A stretch of DNA of 64,000 nucleotides from Pseudomonas sp. ATCC PTA-122608 (GCF_001952855.1 NZ_LPNO01000021.1:1-64000); one strand, 5' to 3'. Shown: positions 1-8,967, counted from the first letter of the stretch. Notes: generated by a model from the letters alone, not told the origin. A program made the numbers and translations.

Positions 1-290
1 CTGTTGATCTTGATCTTAGGCGCCCCGTTAAACCACGCTGGCCGAACGCAGGCTTTGGAGCGTGGGTAACCCGGCAGGACGCCGGGTTAGCCGCGCTGGG
101 CCAAGGATGGCCCATCGCGGCGGCCCACGCTCCAAAGCCGGAGTGAGGGCACTCCGAGCCTAGGCGAGGAGCCGAGTGGTGGGGCAAGAGCGTTTTGCTT
201 ACTTTTGCGCTTTTCAAAAGTGAGCCGCTGTAAGAGCGGAACCAATAGCGGCCGTTACCGCAGCAACGGATATGTACTCCCCCCAAGGCC
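1..290 (+). repeat. Dispersed intergenic repeat, copy 1 (cut by window edge)
   Basis: Non-coding sequence nearly identical in blocks to 22437-22712 (shared pieces GATCTTGATCTTAGGCGCC, GTGGGGCAAGAGCGTTTTGC, GTGAGCCGCTGTAAGAGCGG and ACGGATATGT). The middle part, 50-165, differs and contains its own GC-rich inverted repeats. A third copy lies inverted at 20440-22215, broken by an insertion sequence. The outer left end lies outside the window. I see no credible gene here: the short reading frame at 205-420 is composed of repeat sequence. It is probably one of the long repeat families of fluorescent pseudomonads; which one is not decided. Confidence 0.75.
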
Positions 291-380
291 AGATGTTGCC
301 TGGCCAACAGTTGCCGCACACATTGTCGTTTTCAGCCATCACCTAAACCCCCAATGTCCCCTGTTTAGGGCCCCAAAAAC

Positions 381-397
381 CCGGCATGCCTTGTGCA
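381..397 (+). promoter_or_regulatory. Candidate sigma-54 promoter for the ABC importer operon
   Basis: The sequence CCGGCATGCCTTGTGCA keeps the invariant GG (383-384) and GC (395-396) separated by exactly 10 bases. Several less conserved positions mismatch the YTGGCACGrNNNTTGCW consensus. It ends 35 bases before the first gene of the operon, which is a suitable distance. Support comes from better sigma-54 elements at 13333-13349 and 13615-13631 and from a sigma-54 activator gene in the same region. Confidence 0.4.
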
Positions 398-432
398 ATG
401 ACCCAGTTCCCGGACTTTAGGCCTCAGTCATC

Positions 433-2094
433 ATGCAAGAACCCGCCCCTTACCCGCGACGATCCAGCCCGTTGCTGCTCATCGGCACCGCCACACTCTG
501 CAGCCTGCTGCTGGGCTGCGGCCAAAGCAGCTCCACCGTCACCCGCAGTGACCAACCGGTAAAGGGCGGCACCCTGGTCTACGCCACCGACCGCGAACCC
601 ACCTGCCTCGACCCCCACGTGGCCGGCGACATGCCCCAGGTGTTCGTCGCCCAGCAATACCTCGACTCCCTGGTCTCAATGGACACCGACGGCCGCATCG
701 GTCCCTGGCTCGCCAAGACCTGGGAAGTCTCCCCCGATGGCCTGACCTACATCTTCCACCTGCGCAACGACGTGCGCTTCACCGACGGCACCCCGTTCAA
801 CGCCGCAGCGGTCAAGGCCAACCTCGACCACATGGCCAACCCCAAGACCCAATCCAGCACCGCAGGCGGCTACATCCGCCAATACCGCAGCACCGACGTG
901 CTCGACGAATACACCGCAGTGGTGCACCTGGCCACGCCTTACGCCGCGTTCCTGGAAGTGTTGGCCCAAGGCTTCCTCGGCATCGAGTCCCCCACGGCAC
1001 TGCTGCGCTCCCGCGACGTCAATTGCGAAAGCCCGGTCGGCAGCGGCCCGTTCAAGGTCGTGCGCTGGGACCGCCAAAGCCAGGTCGAACTGGTGCGCAA
1101 CCCCGACTACAACTGGGCCCCACCCACCGCCAAACACCAAGGCCCGGCCTGGCTCGACCGGATCGTCTGGAAGTTCATCCAGGAACCGTCCGTACGCTTC
1201 GCCTCGTTGCAGGCCGGTGAGGTCGACGTGATCGAAGCCTTGCCCCCCGAATCCCACGAGGCCGCTCGACGCAACCCGGACCTGACCCTGGTGATCGCCC
1301 AACGCCCCGGCAACCCCACCAACGGCACGCTGAACATCACCCGTGCGCCGTTCGATGACGTGCGGGTGCGCGAAGCCTTCGTGCGCAGCTCCGACATCGA
1401 GGGCGCGTTGAAGAGCGTGTATTTCAACGAATTCCCCCGCGCCGGTGGGCCGTTGAGCCCGGCCACGCGCTTCTACAGCCCGGAGTTCCAGCACGCCCAG
1501 GATTACGACCCGGCCCGTGCCGCGCAGTTGCTCGACCAGGCCGGCTGGACCCAGCGCGACAGCGAGGGCTACCGCACCAAGGACGGCAAGCGCCTGCAAG
1601 TCCACGTGGTGATGGGCAACCGCACGCCACCGTCGGAATACACCTTGTGGGAGCAGGTGCAGGCTACCACCCGGCAGGTCGGCTTCGAGCTGATCGTCGA
1701 CCAGATGAGTGACGTGCAGGCCACCAAGCGCCAGGCCGACTGGGACTACGACATTCGCCTCGGCTACTGGAACACCAACACCGCCGACGTGCTGCGGATC
1801 ATCTTTGGCAGCGAGTTCATCCGTCCGGCAGGCGTCGGGGGTTACCACCAGAACACCGCAGGCTTCAGTGATCCAGCCTTCGACACGTTGATCCAGCAGG
1901 CCCTCACCACCCAGGACAGCGAGCAGCGCCGGGCCTTGTATTACCAGGCGCAGAAAATCGCTTCCAGCCAGTACCTGCAACTGACCACCTACCCGCAAAG
2001 CACGCGGCTGGGTATCTACAAGACCACCCAGGGCGTGCGGCTGGAGCCGTCGCTGGCGGTGACGTATCTCTATGACGCATGGGTGAACAAATGA
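433..2094 (+). CDS. ABC transporter substrate-binding lipoprotein (SBP family 5)
   Basis: A 553-residue periplasmic binding lipoprotein of the DppA/OppA type. The N-terminus has a basic region, a hydrophobic stretch and a lipobox ending LLGC, so the mature protein would start at Cys29 and be lipid-anchored. The body has family 5 signatures such as the early 'tDrEPtcLDPh' strand and the 'FtDGTPFNAAAVKANLDH' segment. It is the first gene of an operon with two permeases and a double ATPase, each joined by ATGA overlaps, followed by an SfnB-type enzyme. That context suggests an organosulfur compound or sulfur-containing peptide as substrate rather than a generic dipeptide; this is inference. The ribosome-binding site is weak (AGG about 13 bases upstream). 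Confidence 0.9.
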   Translation: MQEPAPYPRRSSPLLLIGTATLCSLLLGCGQSSSTVTRSDQPVKGGTLVYATDREPTCLDPHVAGDMPQVFVAQQYLDSLVSMDTDGRIGPWLAKTWEVSPDGLTYIFHLRNDVRFTDGTPFNAAAVKANLDHMANPKTQSSTAGGYIRQYRSTDVLDEYTAVVHLATPYAAFLEVLAQGFLGIESPTALLRSRDVNCESPVGSGPFKVVRWDRQSQVELVRNPDYNWAPPTAKHQGPAWLDRIVWKFIQEPSVRFASLQAGEVDVIEALPPESHEAARRNPDLTLVIAQRPGNPTNGTLNITRAPFDDVRVREAFVRSSDIEGALKSVYFNEFPRAGGPLSPATRFYSPEFQHAQDYDPARAAQLLDQAGWTQRDSEGYRTKDGKRLQVHVVMGNRTPPSEYTLWEQVQATTRQVGFELIVDQMSDVQATKRQADWDYDIRLGYWNTNTADVLRIIFGSEFIRPAGVGGYHQNTAGFSDPAFDTLIQQALTTQDSEQRRALYYQAQKIASSQYLQLTTYPQSTRLGIYKTTQGVRLEPSLAVTYLYDAWVNK

Positions 2095-3071
2095 GCAGTC
2101 CATCACTTGCCAACCCTCGCCACGAGCGCCTGGCCCGGCTCGGCAAACGTGCGCTGTGGCGCCTTGCCGGCGGCGTGCTGGTGCTCTGGGCGGTGGCCAC
2201 GCTGACTTTCTTTGCCTTGCGCCTGATGCCCGGCGATCCTGTGCTGGCGATCCTCGGCGGCCCGAGTGGCAACCCCACTGCTGAAACCATCGCTGAAGCC
2301 ACCCGCGAATACGGCCTCGACAAGCCTTTGGCGGTGCAATACGCGCTGTACCTCGGGCGGTTGGTGCAGGGTGATTTGGGGGTTTCCTATTCCCAGCATC
2401 TGCCGGTAACCCGCGTCCTCGCGGAGCAATCCTGGCCGACTCTTGAGCTGACCCTGACCTCTCTCGCGCTGGCCTGGGTTCTGGTGCTGGCGCTGACGGT
2501 ATTGACGGCCGGGCGCCGCCGTTGGGTTGCCAGCCTGGCCTCGCTCGCCGAAACCCTGGCCGCCGCATTGCCGCACTTCTGGCTGGGGATTCTGTTGCTG
2601 GCGGTGTTTGCGTTCGGCCTGCGGCTGTTCCCGCCGGCGGGCAGCGATGGCTGGCGCACCCTGGTGTTACCGTCGTTCGCCCTGGCGATTCCGCTGGCCG
2701 GGTTTATCGCCCAGGTCACCCGCGAATCCCTGGACCTGACCCTCGACCAACCCTTCATCCTGACCGCCCGCACCCGTGGCCTGAGTGACGTCAACGTGCG
2801 CTTCAAGCATGCGTTGCGCCATGCCGTATTGCCGGGCATCTCGCTGTCGGGCTGGGCCATCGGCGCGCTGATCAGCGGCGCGGTGGTGATTGAAGTGATC
2901 TTTTCCCGCAAGGGCCTCGGCCGCCAGTTGTACCAGGCGGTGCAGGCACAGGACCTACCGCTGACCATCGGCATCAGCCTGGTGGTCGCCGCCGGTTACG
3001 TGCTCGCCAACATCCTGGTCGACCTGCTGTACCTGTGGGTCGACCCTCGCCAACAGGAGCTTCCAGCATGA
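2091..3071 (+). CDS. ABC transporter permease, DppB/OppB type
   Basis: An inner-membrane permease of about 326 residues with roughly six membrane helices. The first helix lies near residues 25-45, followed by the family's 'rlmPGDPvlailGG' segment. A C-terminal EAA-like loop (around 'RKGLGRQLYQAVQAQDLP') contacts the ATPase. The ATG at 2091 overlaps the stop of the binding-protein gene (ATGA); an in-frame ATG 12 bases earlier is less likely. It pairs with the next permease to form the heterodimeric channel of a peptide/nickel-type importer. Confidence 0.9.
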   Translation: MSSPSLANPRHERLARLGKRALWRLAGGVLVLWAVATLTFFALRLMPGDPVLAILGGPSGNPTAETIAEATREYGLDKPLAVQYALYLGRLVQGDLGVSYSQHLPVTRVLAEQSWPTLELTLTSLALAWVLVLALTVLTAGRRRWVASLASLAETLAAALPHFWLGILLLAVFAFGLRLFPPAGSDGWRTLVLPSFALAIPLAGFIAQVTRESLDLTLDQPFILTARTRGLSDVNVRFKHALRHAVLPGISLSGWAIGALISGAVVIEVIFSRKGLGRQLYQAVQAQDLPLTIGISLVVAAGYVLANILVDLLYLWVDPRQQELPA

Positions 3072-3931
3072 GCGGCCTGACCCTGGAAACACCGCTGCCC
3101 GCGCTGCGGATTCAGCGCACCACTCGCACGCTGCGCCTCGGCCCGCTGTTGGCGATTACCTTTCTGTTACTGGTGATCGTCGCGGCACTGGTGCCGCAGT
3201 TGTTCGCCTACAGCGACCCGCTGGCCATCGTGCCCCGCGATGCGTTTCATTCGCCGAGCCTGGCCCACTGGTTCGGCACCGATCAGTCGGGGCGGGATAT
3301 CTTTTCACGGGTGATCTACGGCACCCGGCAGTCGTTGTTCATCGGTCTGGCAGCCACGGCGATTGCCATGAGTATCGCCATCGTTCTCGGTCTGCTGGGG
3401 GGCCTTGGCGGCGCGCGGGTGGACCGTGGCGTGGGTTGGTTGCTGGAAGTACTGTTTGCGTTTCCGAGCCTGATCCTGGCGCTGCTGTTCGTGGCGATCT
3501 TCGGCAGCGGCATCGGCCCGCTGATCGTCGCCACCGGGCTTGGCAGTGCGCCGGGTTACGCACGCATGGTCCGTGGCCAGGTGCTGGCGGTGCGTAACGC
3601 GGGCTACATCGAAGCCGCCCGGGCTCTTGGGCATCCGCCGCTGCGCATCATCCTGCGCCAGTTGCTGCCGAACGCCATGCGTCCGCTGATCGTGACCCTG
3701 ACCATGGGCGTGGGCCAGGCAATTGTCTGGGCCTCGGCCCTGAGCTTTCTCGGGTTGGGCGCCCGCCCGCCGGCGCCGGAGTGGGGGACCATGTTGTCCA
3801 TGGGCCGCGACTTTATCGCCAACGCCTGGTGGCTGACGTTCTTCCCCGGCCTGTTCATCGTACTCACCACCCTGTCGACCACGGTCACTGGCCGTTACCT
3901 GCAACAACGCCTGGAGGGCCGTCTTTCATGA
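3068..3931 (+). CDS. ABC transporter permease, DppC/OppC type
   Basis: The second permease, 287 residues. It has the OppC N-terminal segment, one helix near residues 25-50, and then a typical 'HWFGTDQSGRDIFSRVIYGTR' region (about residues 65-85) diagnostic of DppC-like subunits. The binding-protein-dependent transport core follows with five further helices. The ATG at 3068 overlaps the upstream stop, so the operon is translationally coupled. It forms the pore with the 2091-3071 product. Confidence 0.9.
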   Translation: MSGLTLETPLPALRIQRTTRTLRLGPLLAITFLLLVIVAALVPQLFAYSDPLAIVPRDAFHSPSLAHWFGTDQSGRDIFSRVIYGTRQSLFIGLAATAIAMSIAIVLGLLGGLGGARVDRGVGWLLEVLFAFPSLILALLFVAIFGSGIGPLIVATGLGSAPGYARMVRGQVLAVRNAGYIEAARALGHPPLRIILRQLLPNAMRPLIVTLTMGVGQAIVWASALSFLGLGARPPAPEWGTMLSMGRDFIANAWWLTFFPGLFIVLTTLSTTVTGRYLQQRLEGRLS

Positions 3932-5643
3932 GCGACCAGAAACGCTTGATCGTTGAAGGCCTGTCCATCGAGTTTGCCGGGCAGTCTGTCGTACGCAATT
4001 TGTCTTTCACCCTGGAGCCCGGCAAGACCCTGGCGCTGGTGGGGGAGTCCGGTTCCGGCAAAAGCGTCACCGCCCGCAGCCTGATCGGCCTGGCCGGTGC
4101 GGGCGCCAAGGTCACGGCACGCACCTTGAGTTACGACGGAGTGGATTTGCTCAGCCTGTCGGAGCGTGGCTGGCGTCGTTTGCGTGGCAATGGCATCGGC
4201 TTTGTATTGCAGGACGCGCTGGTGTCCCTCGACCCGTTGCGGCCGGTGGGCAAGGAGATTCTCGAGGTGCTGGAGACCCATCGCTGGGGCGACCGTCGCA
4301 GCCGTGGCGAACGGGTCATCGAGCTGCTGGACCTGGTGGGCGTACCCGAACCGCAACTGCGTGCCCGCCAGCGTCCCGATCAACTCTCCGGCGGCCTGCG
4401 CCAGCGTGCGCTGATAGCCAGTGCACTCGCGCTGAACCCCGGCCTGGTGATCGCCGATGAGCCGACCACCGCGCTGGATGCCACGGTGCAGGCGCAGATC
4501 CTGCAAGTGTTGCAGCAGATCAAGGCCCGTGGCGATTCGCTGCTGATCATCAGCCATGACCTGGCGGTGGTTGCGCAATTGGCGGATGAGGTGCTGGTAC
4601 TGCGCCACGGTGAAGTGGTGGAGCAGGGCCCGATGGATCAGGTGCTGCTCAATCCCCGCCACGCCTACACACGCTCGCTGCTGGATGCGGTGCCCGCCGA
4701 ACATGCCCGTGGCACACGGCTGTCGCCGGAGCGCAGCAACGCGGTCGCGCAACCGCGGCCCGGTGCGGATTCGCCGGTGCTGCTCAAGGCTTCCGGCCTG
4801 GGCAAACGGTATGTCGGCCCCGATCAACAGTCACGCCAGGTAGTGGACGACGTCAGCTTCGAGCTGCGCGCCGGCCGTACGTTGGGCATCGTTGGTGAAT
4901 CCGGCTCGGGCAAAACCACGGTGGCGCGTATCGCCCTCGGGCTGCTGCAACCGGATGCCGGCGAGGTGCGTTTTCTCGACCAGCCATGGGCCGCGGCAGG
5001 CACCGAACGGGTCGAGGAGAAGACCCGACGCCTGCATCGCCGCGACATCAGCGTGATCTATCAGGACCCGCTGAGTTCGTTCGACCCGCGCTGGACGGTC
5101 GGGCAGATCCTCTGTGATGCATTGGACGTCGCCGGTATCGCCCTCGAGCAACAGGCGGCGCGAGTGGCGCAGTTGCTCGACCAGGTACGCCTGGCGCCGC
5201 AATTGGCCGAGCGCCGGCCGCTGCAACTGTCGGGCGGGCAACGCCAGCGCGTGGCGATTGCCCGGGCGATTGCCAGCAACCCCAAGGTGATTATCTGTGA
5301 CGAGCCAGTGTCGGCGCTGGATGTGTCGGTGCAGGCCCAGGTCCTGGATTTGCTGGCCGACCTGCAAGCCTCGCTGGGCCTGGCCTACCTGTTTATCTCC
5401 CACGACCTCGGGGTGATTCGCCATGTCAGCGACGAGGTGTTGGTGATGCGCCACGGCCAGGTAGTGGAAAGCGCCAGCGTCGAGACGTTGTTCGAATCCC
5501 CCCAACACGAATACACCCAACGCCTGTTGGGCGCAGTGCCGCGCCTGCCCGGCAGCGGTATGCAGCTGGTGGTGCCGGCCCTGGAGCCGGAAAACCCCGG
5601 CTGGCTGTTTGATGAATCGCGCCTGTGGAAAATCGCCATCTAG
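3928..5643 (+). CDS. ABC transporter ATPase, fused DppD-DppF double nucleotide-binding protein
   Basis: A 571-residue cytoplasmic protein containing two complete ATP-binding cassettes. Domain 1 has Walker A GESGSGKS (about residue 38), signature LSGGLRQRA and Walker B 'LVIADEPTTALD'. Domain 2 begins near residue 285 with Walker A GESGSGKT, signature LSGGQRQRV and 'VIICDEPVSALD'. In many peptide importers these are two proteins; here they are fused, as in GsiA/YejF-like transporters. Each half ends with the short oligopeptide-transporter C-terminal tail ('HAYTRSLLDAVP', 'HEYTQRLLGAVP'). The ATG at 3928 overlaps the permease stop. Confidence 0.92.
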   Translation: MSDQKRLIVEGLSIEFAGQSVVRNLSFTLEPGKTLALVGESGSGKSVTARSLIGLAGAGAKVTARTLSYDGVDLLSLSERGWRRLRGNGIGFVLQDALVSLDPLRPVGKEILEVLETHRWGDRRSRGERVIELLDLVGVPEPQLRARQRPDQLSGGLRQRALIASALALNPGLVIADEPTTALDATVQAQILQVLQQIKARGDSLLIISHDLAVVAQLADEVLVLRHGEVVEQGPMDQVLLNPRHAYTRSLLDAVPAEHARGTRLSPERSNAVAQPRPGADSPVLLKASGLGKRYVGPDQQSRQVVDDVSFELRAGRTLGIVGESGSGKTTVARIALGLLQPDAGEVRFLDQPWAAAGTERVEEKTRRLHRRDISVIYQDPLSSFDPRWTVGQILCDALDVAGIALEQQAARVAQLLDQVRLAPQLAERRPLQLSGGQRQRVAIARAIASNPKVIICDEPVSALDVSVQAQVLDLLADLQASLGLAYLFISHDLGVIRHVSDEVLVMRHGQVVESASVETLFESPQHEYTQRLLGAVPRLPGSGMQLVVPALEPENPGWLFDESRLWKIAI

Positions 5644-5663
5644 ACCTGAATCAAGGAAGTGCC

Positions 5664-6872
5664 ATGAGCAAGTTGTCTGCTGTACCCACGCCGCCGGTTG
5701 TGACGGTGGCCGAATTGAACGCCCGTGCCGACCGCATCCTGCCGCAGATTGCCGCCGGCGCTGCGCAACGCGAACGCGACCGCCAACTGCCGTATGAGGC
5801 CGTGGCGCAGATCGCCAAGGCCGGGTTGTTTACCGTGCGGATTCCCAAGCGGTTTGGCGGCGCCGGTGGTTCGGTCAAGGACGTGATTGCCTTGCTGATT
5901 CGCATCGCTTCGGCCGACTCCAACGTGGCCCAGGCTCTGCGCCCCGGTTTCGGGTTTATCGAAGGTTTGCTGGCGTCCCGCGCCGAAGGGGCGGAAGAGG
6001 AGCGCGAGCGTTGGTTCGAGCGTTACCTGCAAGGCGCCGTGATCGGCAATGCCGGTTGGGAAGTCGGCGGCGCCAACGGTTCCATCAGTGCGCGCATCGT
6101 GCGTGACGGCGAGCACTTTCGCGCTTCCGGCAGCAAGTACTACAGCACCGGTTCGTTGTATGCCGATTGGGTCAGCGCCGTCGCCCTGGACGAGAATGAT
6201 CAGCCCGTCTCCTTCATCCTGCCCCGCGACCGCCAGGGCCTGGAGTTGCTGGATGATTTCGACGCCATGGGCCAGCGCCTGACGGCCAGCGGCACCACCC
6301 ACCTGCATGATGTGCAAGTGTTGGCCAGCGAGATCCGCACCCGCACCGTCGAAGAGGGCAAGCGCACGATTGTCACGCCGTTCCTGCAAATATTCCTCGC
6401 GGCGGTGCAGGCCGGTATTGCGCGCAATGCGCTGAACGATGCGGTGAGCTTTGCCAAGGAACATGCACGGCCGATCAAGCACAGCAGCGCCACGCGCTCG
6501 GTGGATGATCCATATGTAGAGCTGAGTGTGGGCGACGTCTCGGCCCGGGCCTTTACCGCCGAAGCGGTGGTACTGCACGCGGCGGACTCCATCGACCATG
6601 CCTGGGCTGCGGATCTTGATGCGGTGGCGGTCGACCAGGCGGCAGTGGATGTGGCCCAGGCGCAATACATCGCGGCGGAATCGGCACTCAAGGCCGCCGA
6701 GTTGGTGTTCGACGTCGGTGGCGCGTCCACCACCGGCCGCGCCCACAACCTGGACCGGCACTGGCGCAACGCGCGCACCGTGGCCAACCACAATCCCCGG
6801 CACTGGAAAGCCGCGGCCGTGGGCGCCTGGCAACTCAAGGGCACGCCGCCTCCGACCTCGGGGCTGTTTTGA
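5664..6872 (+). CDS. sfnB: SfnB-family sulfur-acquisition flavin oxidoreductase
   Basis: A 402-residue member of the acyl-CoA dehydrogenase fold, in the branch of SfnB/DszC-like FMNH2-dependent enzymes. The N-terminal helical domain carries 'IPKRFGGAGGSV', the central domain carries 'GSKYYSTGSLYADWV', and the C-terminus ends with the conserved 'LDRHWRNARTVANHNP'. SfnB-type proteins are made under sulfate limitation and act on organosulfur compounds such as sulfones and sulfonates; the exact reaction is not established. The start at 5664 has a good AAGGAAG site 5-12 bases upstream. It lies directly behind the ABC importer, consistent with uptake followed by oxidative desulfurisation. Confidence 0.85.
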   Translation: MSKLSAVPTPPVVTVAELNARADRILPQIAAGAAQRERDRQLPYEAVAQIAKAGLFTVRIPKRFGGAGGSVKDVIALLIRIASADSNVAQALRPGFGFIEGLLASRAEGAEEERERWFERYLQGAVIGNAGWEVGGANGSISARIVRDGEHFRASGSKYYSTGSLYADWVSAVALDENDQPVSFILPRDRQGLELLDDFDAMGQRLTASGTTHLHDVQVLASEIRTRTVEEGKRTIVTPFLQIFLAAVQAGIARNALNDAVSFAKEHARPIKHSSATRSVDDPYVELSVGDVSARAFTAEAVVLHAADSIDHAWAADLDAVAVDQAAVDVAQAQYIAAESALKAAELVFDVGGASTTGRAHNLDRHWRNARTVANHNPRHWKAAAVGAWQLKGTPPPTSGLF

Positions 6873-8311
6873 ACAAAGCCCTCGACCTTTCACACCCCTT
6901 GGGCGAGGTGGGCACCGGGCACGCGCGCCGGGTGCCGATGATCATCGGCTGTGCGCTGTTCATGGAACTGATCGACGCCACGGCAGTGCTCACGGCGCTG
7001 CCGCAGATGGCCCAGGATTTCGGCGAGCCCAGCGTGCGCATGAACCTGGTGGTGTCGCTGTACCTGCTGGCGGTGGCGCTGTTCGTACCGGTCAGCGGCT
7101 GGGCGGCCGACCGGTTCGGGCCGCGCCGGGTATTTATCAGTGCGATCGTGCTGTTCACCCTGGCGTCGGTGGCCTGTGCCTGCTCGGGCTCGCTGCTGCA
7201 GTTGTCCCTGGCGCGTTTGGCCCAGGGCGCGGCGGGCGCAATGATGGTGCCGGTGGGGCAGGTGATCCTGCTGCGCTGGTCGGCGCGGGAAAACCTGCTG
7301 CGTGCCATGTCGTACCTGACGGTGGCGGCGCTGGTGGGGCCGCTGCTGGGGCCTCCGTTGGGCGGGCTGCTGGTGACGGTGTTGTCGTGGCACTGGATCT
7401 TCCTGATCAACCTGCCGATCGGCGTGCTCGGGGTGATGCTGGTGCTGCGCTACATCCCGGATTATTCCGGGGCGCCCGGCCAGCCACTGGACGTTCCCGG
7501 CCTGTTGCTCAGCGGTGTGGCGCTGGGCGGGCTGGTGTTCGGTTTCGAGGTGCTCGGCCACGGCCTGTTGCCGCGCCAGTGGGCGTTGCTGCTGATTGGC
7601 GGCGGGTTGTTGAGTGCCTGGCTGTATGTCCGGCATGCGCGGCGGACGGCGCACCCGTTGATCGATTTTTCATTGTTGAAAATACCGACCTTCGCCGTGA
7701 GCTTCTGGGGCGGCAACCTGATGCGCATCGGCAGTGCGTCACAGCCGTTTTTGCTGGTGCTGCTGTTTCAGCTGTGTTTCGGGCTTAACCCGTTGCAGGC
7801 CGGGCTGCTGAGCGTGGCTGGTGGTGTGGGCGCGTTCCTGATGAAGATGCTGGCGGTACGGATTGTCAGCCGCTTCGGCTTCCGCCGCACCTTGATCAGC
7901 AATGCCGTGCTCACTGGTGCAACCATCCTGGCGTGCAGCCTGTTCGAGGTGTCAACGCCTTACTGGATTGTGGTACTGGTGTTGTTCGGCAGCGGGATCA
8001 TTCGCTCGCTGCAATTCAGCACCCTGGGGGCATTGACCTATGCCGACGTGCCGCCGGAGCAATCCAGCCGTGCCAGCAGCCTGTCGGCGATGACCATTCA
8101 ACTGACCTTGAGTTTGTCGGTGGGCATCGCAGCGGCGTTGCTCGGTTTGATCATGGCCGTGCGTGGGCATGCCATCGTCGAACAAAGCGATATCGCCTGG
8201 ATCATGGCGGGTGCCGGATTGCTGTGTGGATTATCGGGGCTGGTTTATCGCAGGCTGTCGCCGCAGGCGGGCTCGGCGATTTATGCAAAACGCGCAGAGG
8301 GTATTGGATGA
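6869..8311 (+). CDS. MFS drug/solute exporter, DHA2 (14-helix) family
   Basis: A 480-residue membrane protein with about 14 predicted helices. Motif A is 'GWAADRFGPRRVF' and a DHA2-type helix 5 region contains 'GPLLGPPLGG', typical of EmrB/QacA exporters. The only start that overlaps the sfnB stop is TTG at 6869; a GTG or ATG about 45 bases further in (before 'MIIGCALFMELID') is also possible. Translational coupling to the sfnB operon suggests export of a by-product or toxic analogue, but nothing in the sequence identifies the substrate. Confidence 0.85.
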   Translation: MNKALDLSHPLGEVGTGHARRVPMIIGCALFMELIDATAVLTALPQMAQDFGEPSVRMNLVVSLYLLAVALFVPVSGWAADRFGPRRVFISAIVLFTLASVACACSGSLLQLSLARLAQGAAGAMMVPVGQVILLRWSARENLLRAMSYLTVAALVGPLLGPPLGGLLVTVLSWHWIFLINLPIGVLGVMLVLRYIPDYSGAPGQPLDVPGLLLSGVALGGLVFGFEVLGHGLLPRQWALLLIGGGLLSAWLYVRHARRTAHPLIDFSLLKIPTFAVSFWGGNLMRIGSASQPFLLVLLFQLCFGLNPLQAGLLSVAGGVGAFLMKMLAVRIVSRFGFRRTLISNAVLTGATILACSLFEVSTPYWIVVLVLFGSGIIRSLQFSTLGALTYADVPPEQSSRASSLSAMTIQLTLSLSVGIAAALLGLIMAVRGHAIVEQSDIAWIMAGAGLLCGLSGLVYRRLSPQAGSAIYAKRAEGIG

Positions 8312-8820
8312 TTCGTGCAGCACGTATCGATGACGCAGGTGACATTGCCTGGGTGCATATTCGTAGTTGGCAGCAGGCTTATCGTGAGCTGATGCCGGCG
8401 GATTACCTGGCTTCGCTGGAGGCAACGCAGCCTCGGCGTGAAGCCTTTTGGCGGCAGTCGATTGAGCAGGAAAACGAAGCTGTGTTTGTCGCGGAGGTCG
8501 AGGGGCGTGTGGTGGGCTGGATTGTCGTCAGCCCGAGCCGTGATGAGGATGCCAATCCAGGTGAAACCGGTGAAGTGCAGGCGCTGTATGTGCTGGCCGA
8601 GCATTGGGGAACCGGGGTGGGCAGGGCGCTCTGGCTCTGGGGCCTGGAATATCTTGCAAGCCTGGGCCTGGAGACGGCGACGTTGTGGGTGCTTGCCGGA
8701 AACCACCGGGCAATACGCTTTTACCGAAACGCCGGATGGATAGCGCAGCCCGAATCAAGCCGCACCCTTACCCGGGGCGGTTGTGAGTTGGCGGAAGTTC
8801 GCTACCAATCCCAAAAGTGA
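8308..8820 (+). CDS. GNAT-family N-acetyltransferase
   Basis: A 170-residue acetyl-CoA-dependent acetyltransferase. It opens with the common 'MIRAARIDDAGDIAWVH', has the beta-strand 4 'GEVQALYVLAEHWGTGVGRAL' with the acetyl-CoA pyrophosphate loop (GTGVG), and ends 'AIRFYRNAGWIA'. The ATG at 8308 overlaps the MFS stop, making this the last gene of the operon. The substrate is unknown. The palindromic repeats downstream (8829-9080) probably close the transcription unit. Confidence 0.88.
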   Translation: MIRAARIDDAGDIAWVHIRSWQQAYRELMPADYLASLEATQPRREAFWRQSIEQENEAVFVAEVEGRVVGWIVVSPSRDEDANPGETGEVQALYVLAEHWGTGVGRALWLWGLEYLASLGLETATLWVLAGNHRAIRFYRNAGWIAQPESSRTLTRGGCELAEVRYQSQK

Positions 8821-8828
8821 CGCTGAAC

Positions 8829-8923
8829 CTGTGGCGAGGGAGCTTGCTCCCGCTGGCCTGCGCAGCAGGCCCATCTTTTAGGGCCGCTTCGCGCCCCAGC
8901 GGGAGCAAGCTCCCTCGCCACAG
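8829..8923. repeat. Paired palindromic repeat (REPIN-like)
   Basis: The arms CTGTGGCGAGGGAGCTTGCT and its inverted partner enclose a GC-rich core. The whole can fold into a long hairpin just after the GNAT stop codon, and may act as a terminator. Arm sequence differs from the GAGCGAGCTTGCTCGCG class found elsewhere in the window, so it is a second subfamily. Confidence 0.8.
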
Positions 8924-8967
8924 GGGAATGTTTGTCTGTTTCATGGGGCACAGTTGCTGCCTATTGA

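Noticed and set aside
302..316. TGGCCAACAGTTGCC as a sigma-54 promoter
   Set aside because: GG and GC are only 9 bases apart; the spacing of 10 is critical, and a correctly spaced element lies nearer the gene at 381-397.
205..420. Small plus-strand reading frame before the ABC importer
   Set aside because: Its first half is dispersed-repeat sequence and its second half holds the candidate promoter; no ribosome-binding site.
676..2568. A 630-codon minus-strand frame opposite the ABC importer genes
   Set aside because: Antisense shadow of two well-supported genes; the composition is typical of reversed high-GC codons and no domain is visible.
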